Source: Toxonevra muliebris
Taxonomy: Eukaryota; Arthropoda; Insecta; Diptera; Pallopteridae
Assembly (NCBI GenBank): GCA_963691655.1
Contig: OY829327.1
Span: 61,516,079 to 61,580,078, forward strand
Direction of reading: 5' to 3'
DNA: 64,000 bases
This document shows positions 62,519 to 64,000 of this stretch, piece after piece; position 1 is the stretch's first letter; every line of letters begins with the position of its first letter. A model generated the notes under the pieces. It made no database searches. It had not been told where the DNA came from and was given only the letters and a program-made list of their open reading frames with translations. A program made the translations under genes and the position numbers.

Positions 62519-64000
62519 AGCATGCAACGATTTGGTGAATGTTTGTGCAGGGGTAGGTAGCGAATGCACGCTTGGAGTTCCGACTCCGTCTCGTCGGCTA
62601 ATGGGGTGGTGTTCTTTTACCTTCCGCCAAAAACAATTTGACACAAAAGAAGAAAATTCCACATCATCGAATTGATCTACGATTCGGTTGTGTTAGAATG
62701 TTGTCACAACATTTTGCCTTTCCTTCCATGACTATCAGATAAAAATCCACAACAAAAAAAATACTTGATAGTCCCTAAACATAACCACAAAAAAACCCTA
62801 ACCGAACTTGCTCGTAATCATAATACCGAAAATTTTAGCACTTCATTATAATAAATTTTATTTAATTAATATAATAGAAAACCAATTTAAGTATACTATT
62901 CAATTTATCAAAAATTCAAAGAAAAATTATATTAGGTATTTATATTTAAATATTAAAATTAGCGATAAAATTTAACTTAGGTAATTTAGAATTTAAATAT
63001 TCAATTATCGAAAAGAAAAAAAAAATTACCAAGAAAGAACCAATTTTTCCCATACTAATATAAATAGTACTAACAAAATATAAATGTTACACAAATAAAA
63101 AAAAATTAACAAAATGCACTTACAACTTTTAAGGTCGTTGCTCCCACGATTAAAGATCTTTCATGTATGTAAATCTTCAATGCTGTAAATCTACCAAAAT
63201 TATTAGTTGAAAACATGTTGCTAACCATGCTTTGCAACATTTTTGCACGTATGTTTATATTAACATTGTTTTTAAATCACAGTGATTATTAGCTTTTTTT
63301 TTTGTTTCTTTTCTTTCTAAAAATTATTATTTAATGAATATTATTATTATATTATATTAAGGCAAAAATATTTTAATGATTTAATAAAACAAAACAAACA
63401 TAATATATATAAATATTTCTCGGCACTGTATTCAATATTTGGTCGAAAAATGTTTATACTAATTCTAAAACCACTTTGCATTTGCACAAGTAGAAATTAT
63501 GAATTAACCGTAATTCGGAAAATTGATATATATATTTATATGTGCAGTATTATACAATTGATGTTGTTTTCATATTTTTCTCTATTCCTATTGTTTTACT
63601 TATGTTATTTTCACTAACTAAATTCACTGCACTGATATCATACTAGTTGCAAACTAGTGTCATACTAGTTTCATGTAGCTTTTAGTCCCTTAGATATGCA
63701 GATTTTGATTTTTATATTTATTTTAAATTGTTTTTATGTATTTTTCAGAGGTTTTAGATATAGTTTTTGTTAAATTTAATATTGTTTAAGTTACTTTTCT
63801 TTTATGCATGGGTTTTGGTGTAATATGTTTTTACCTCTTTTTCATCATTATTGTTTCAAGCACTTCTTTTTTCTTATTATTTTTATTTCAGGGGTTTAGC
63901 TTGACTTTGTTTTGACTATTTTTAACACATTTATAATATTGTAGATATTTTTAACTCACTATATATCCTTTTTAATACTTATTCTAATACTAAATTTATC
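62519..64000. other. AT-rich DNA, no recognised feature
   Basis: The first ~250 bp are less AT-rich and may be a further repeat. The remainder is AT-rich with poly(A)/poly(T) tracts and TACTAGTT repeats at about 63643-63672. No gene, hairpin or transposon end could be supported. Confidence 0.4.

Overview
The window reads as repeat-rich chromosomal DNA of an insect, most likely a higher fly (Diptera). The two host loci encode dipteran-like proteins, the introns are short with GT..AG ends, the spacers are very AT-rich, and the retroelement set (R1-like and LOA-like LINEs, jockey-like LINEs, BEL/Pao, Ty3/gypsy, hAT, piggyBac, PIF/Harbinger) is typical of fly genomes. Species cannot be told from the sequence. 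No rRNA, tRNA, CRISPR array or bacterial operon was seen.

Host genes. The only complete host gene is Stt3B (45654-48351, + strand, five coding exons, 776 codons by my count), the catalytic subunit of the ER oligosaccharyltransferase. On the minus strand, 2717-2860 encodes the first 48 residues of mitochondrial Tim17; no later exon of it is visible in the window.

Layout. 1-2400: fragments of RNase H-bearing LINEs, one split by a TTAA-flanked MITE. 2700-10000: Tim17 exon, hairpins, a 0.7 kb direct duplication, a foldback-like element and a decayed PIF/Harbinger element with MADF, Myb/zeste-like and transposase remnants. 10480-14486: a hAT transposase remnant inside ~485 bp inverted repeats. 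14550-15530: scrambled Ty3/gypsy pieces. 16735-21140: a 4.4 kb element with CACTG ends, subterminal AGGAAA/TTTCCT arrays and a multi-exon SAM-domain-like gene remnant but no transposase that I recognise. 21650-24600: MITEs, a LINE pseudogene split by a TAA-flanked MITE, and a third copy of the hAT-arm repeat. 25041-36681: an R1-like LINE with a 14-bp target duplication, interrupted by a complete, apparently intact LOA-like LINE (27579-33527) with its own 12-bp target duplication. 37276-44300: a hAT end fused to a BEL/Pao element that carries LOA-like and other LINE insertions. 44637-45458: a foldback-like element containing a nested 261-bp element with an 8-bp target duplication, directly upstream of Stt3B. 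48800-62520: piggyBac, Harbinger, gypsy, jockey-like, I/L1-like and LOA-like remnants. 62519-64000: AT-rich DNA with no recognised feature.

How it fits together. Most of the window is successive layers of transposition. Several insertions can be ordered because removing the inserted DNA plus one target-site copy restores the reading frame of the host element (LINE split at 871-1376, LINE split at 23657-24142, R1-like ORF2 split at 27579-33527). The most unusual object is the CACTG element carrying the SAM-domain-like gene. All family assignments are by eye from protein motifs; no database search was run.
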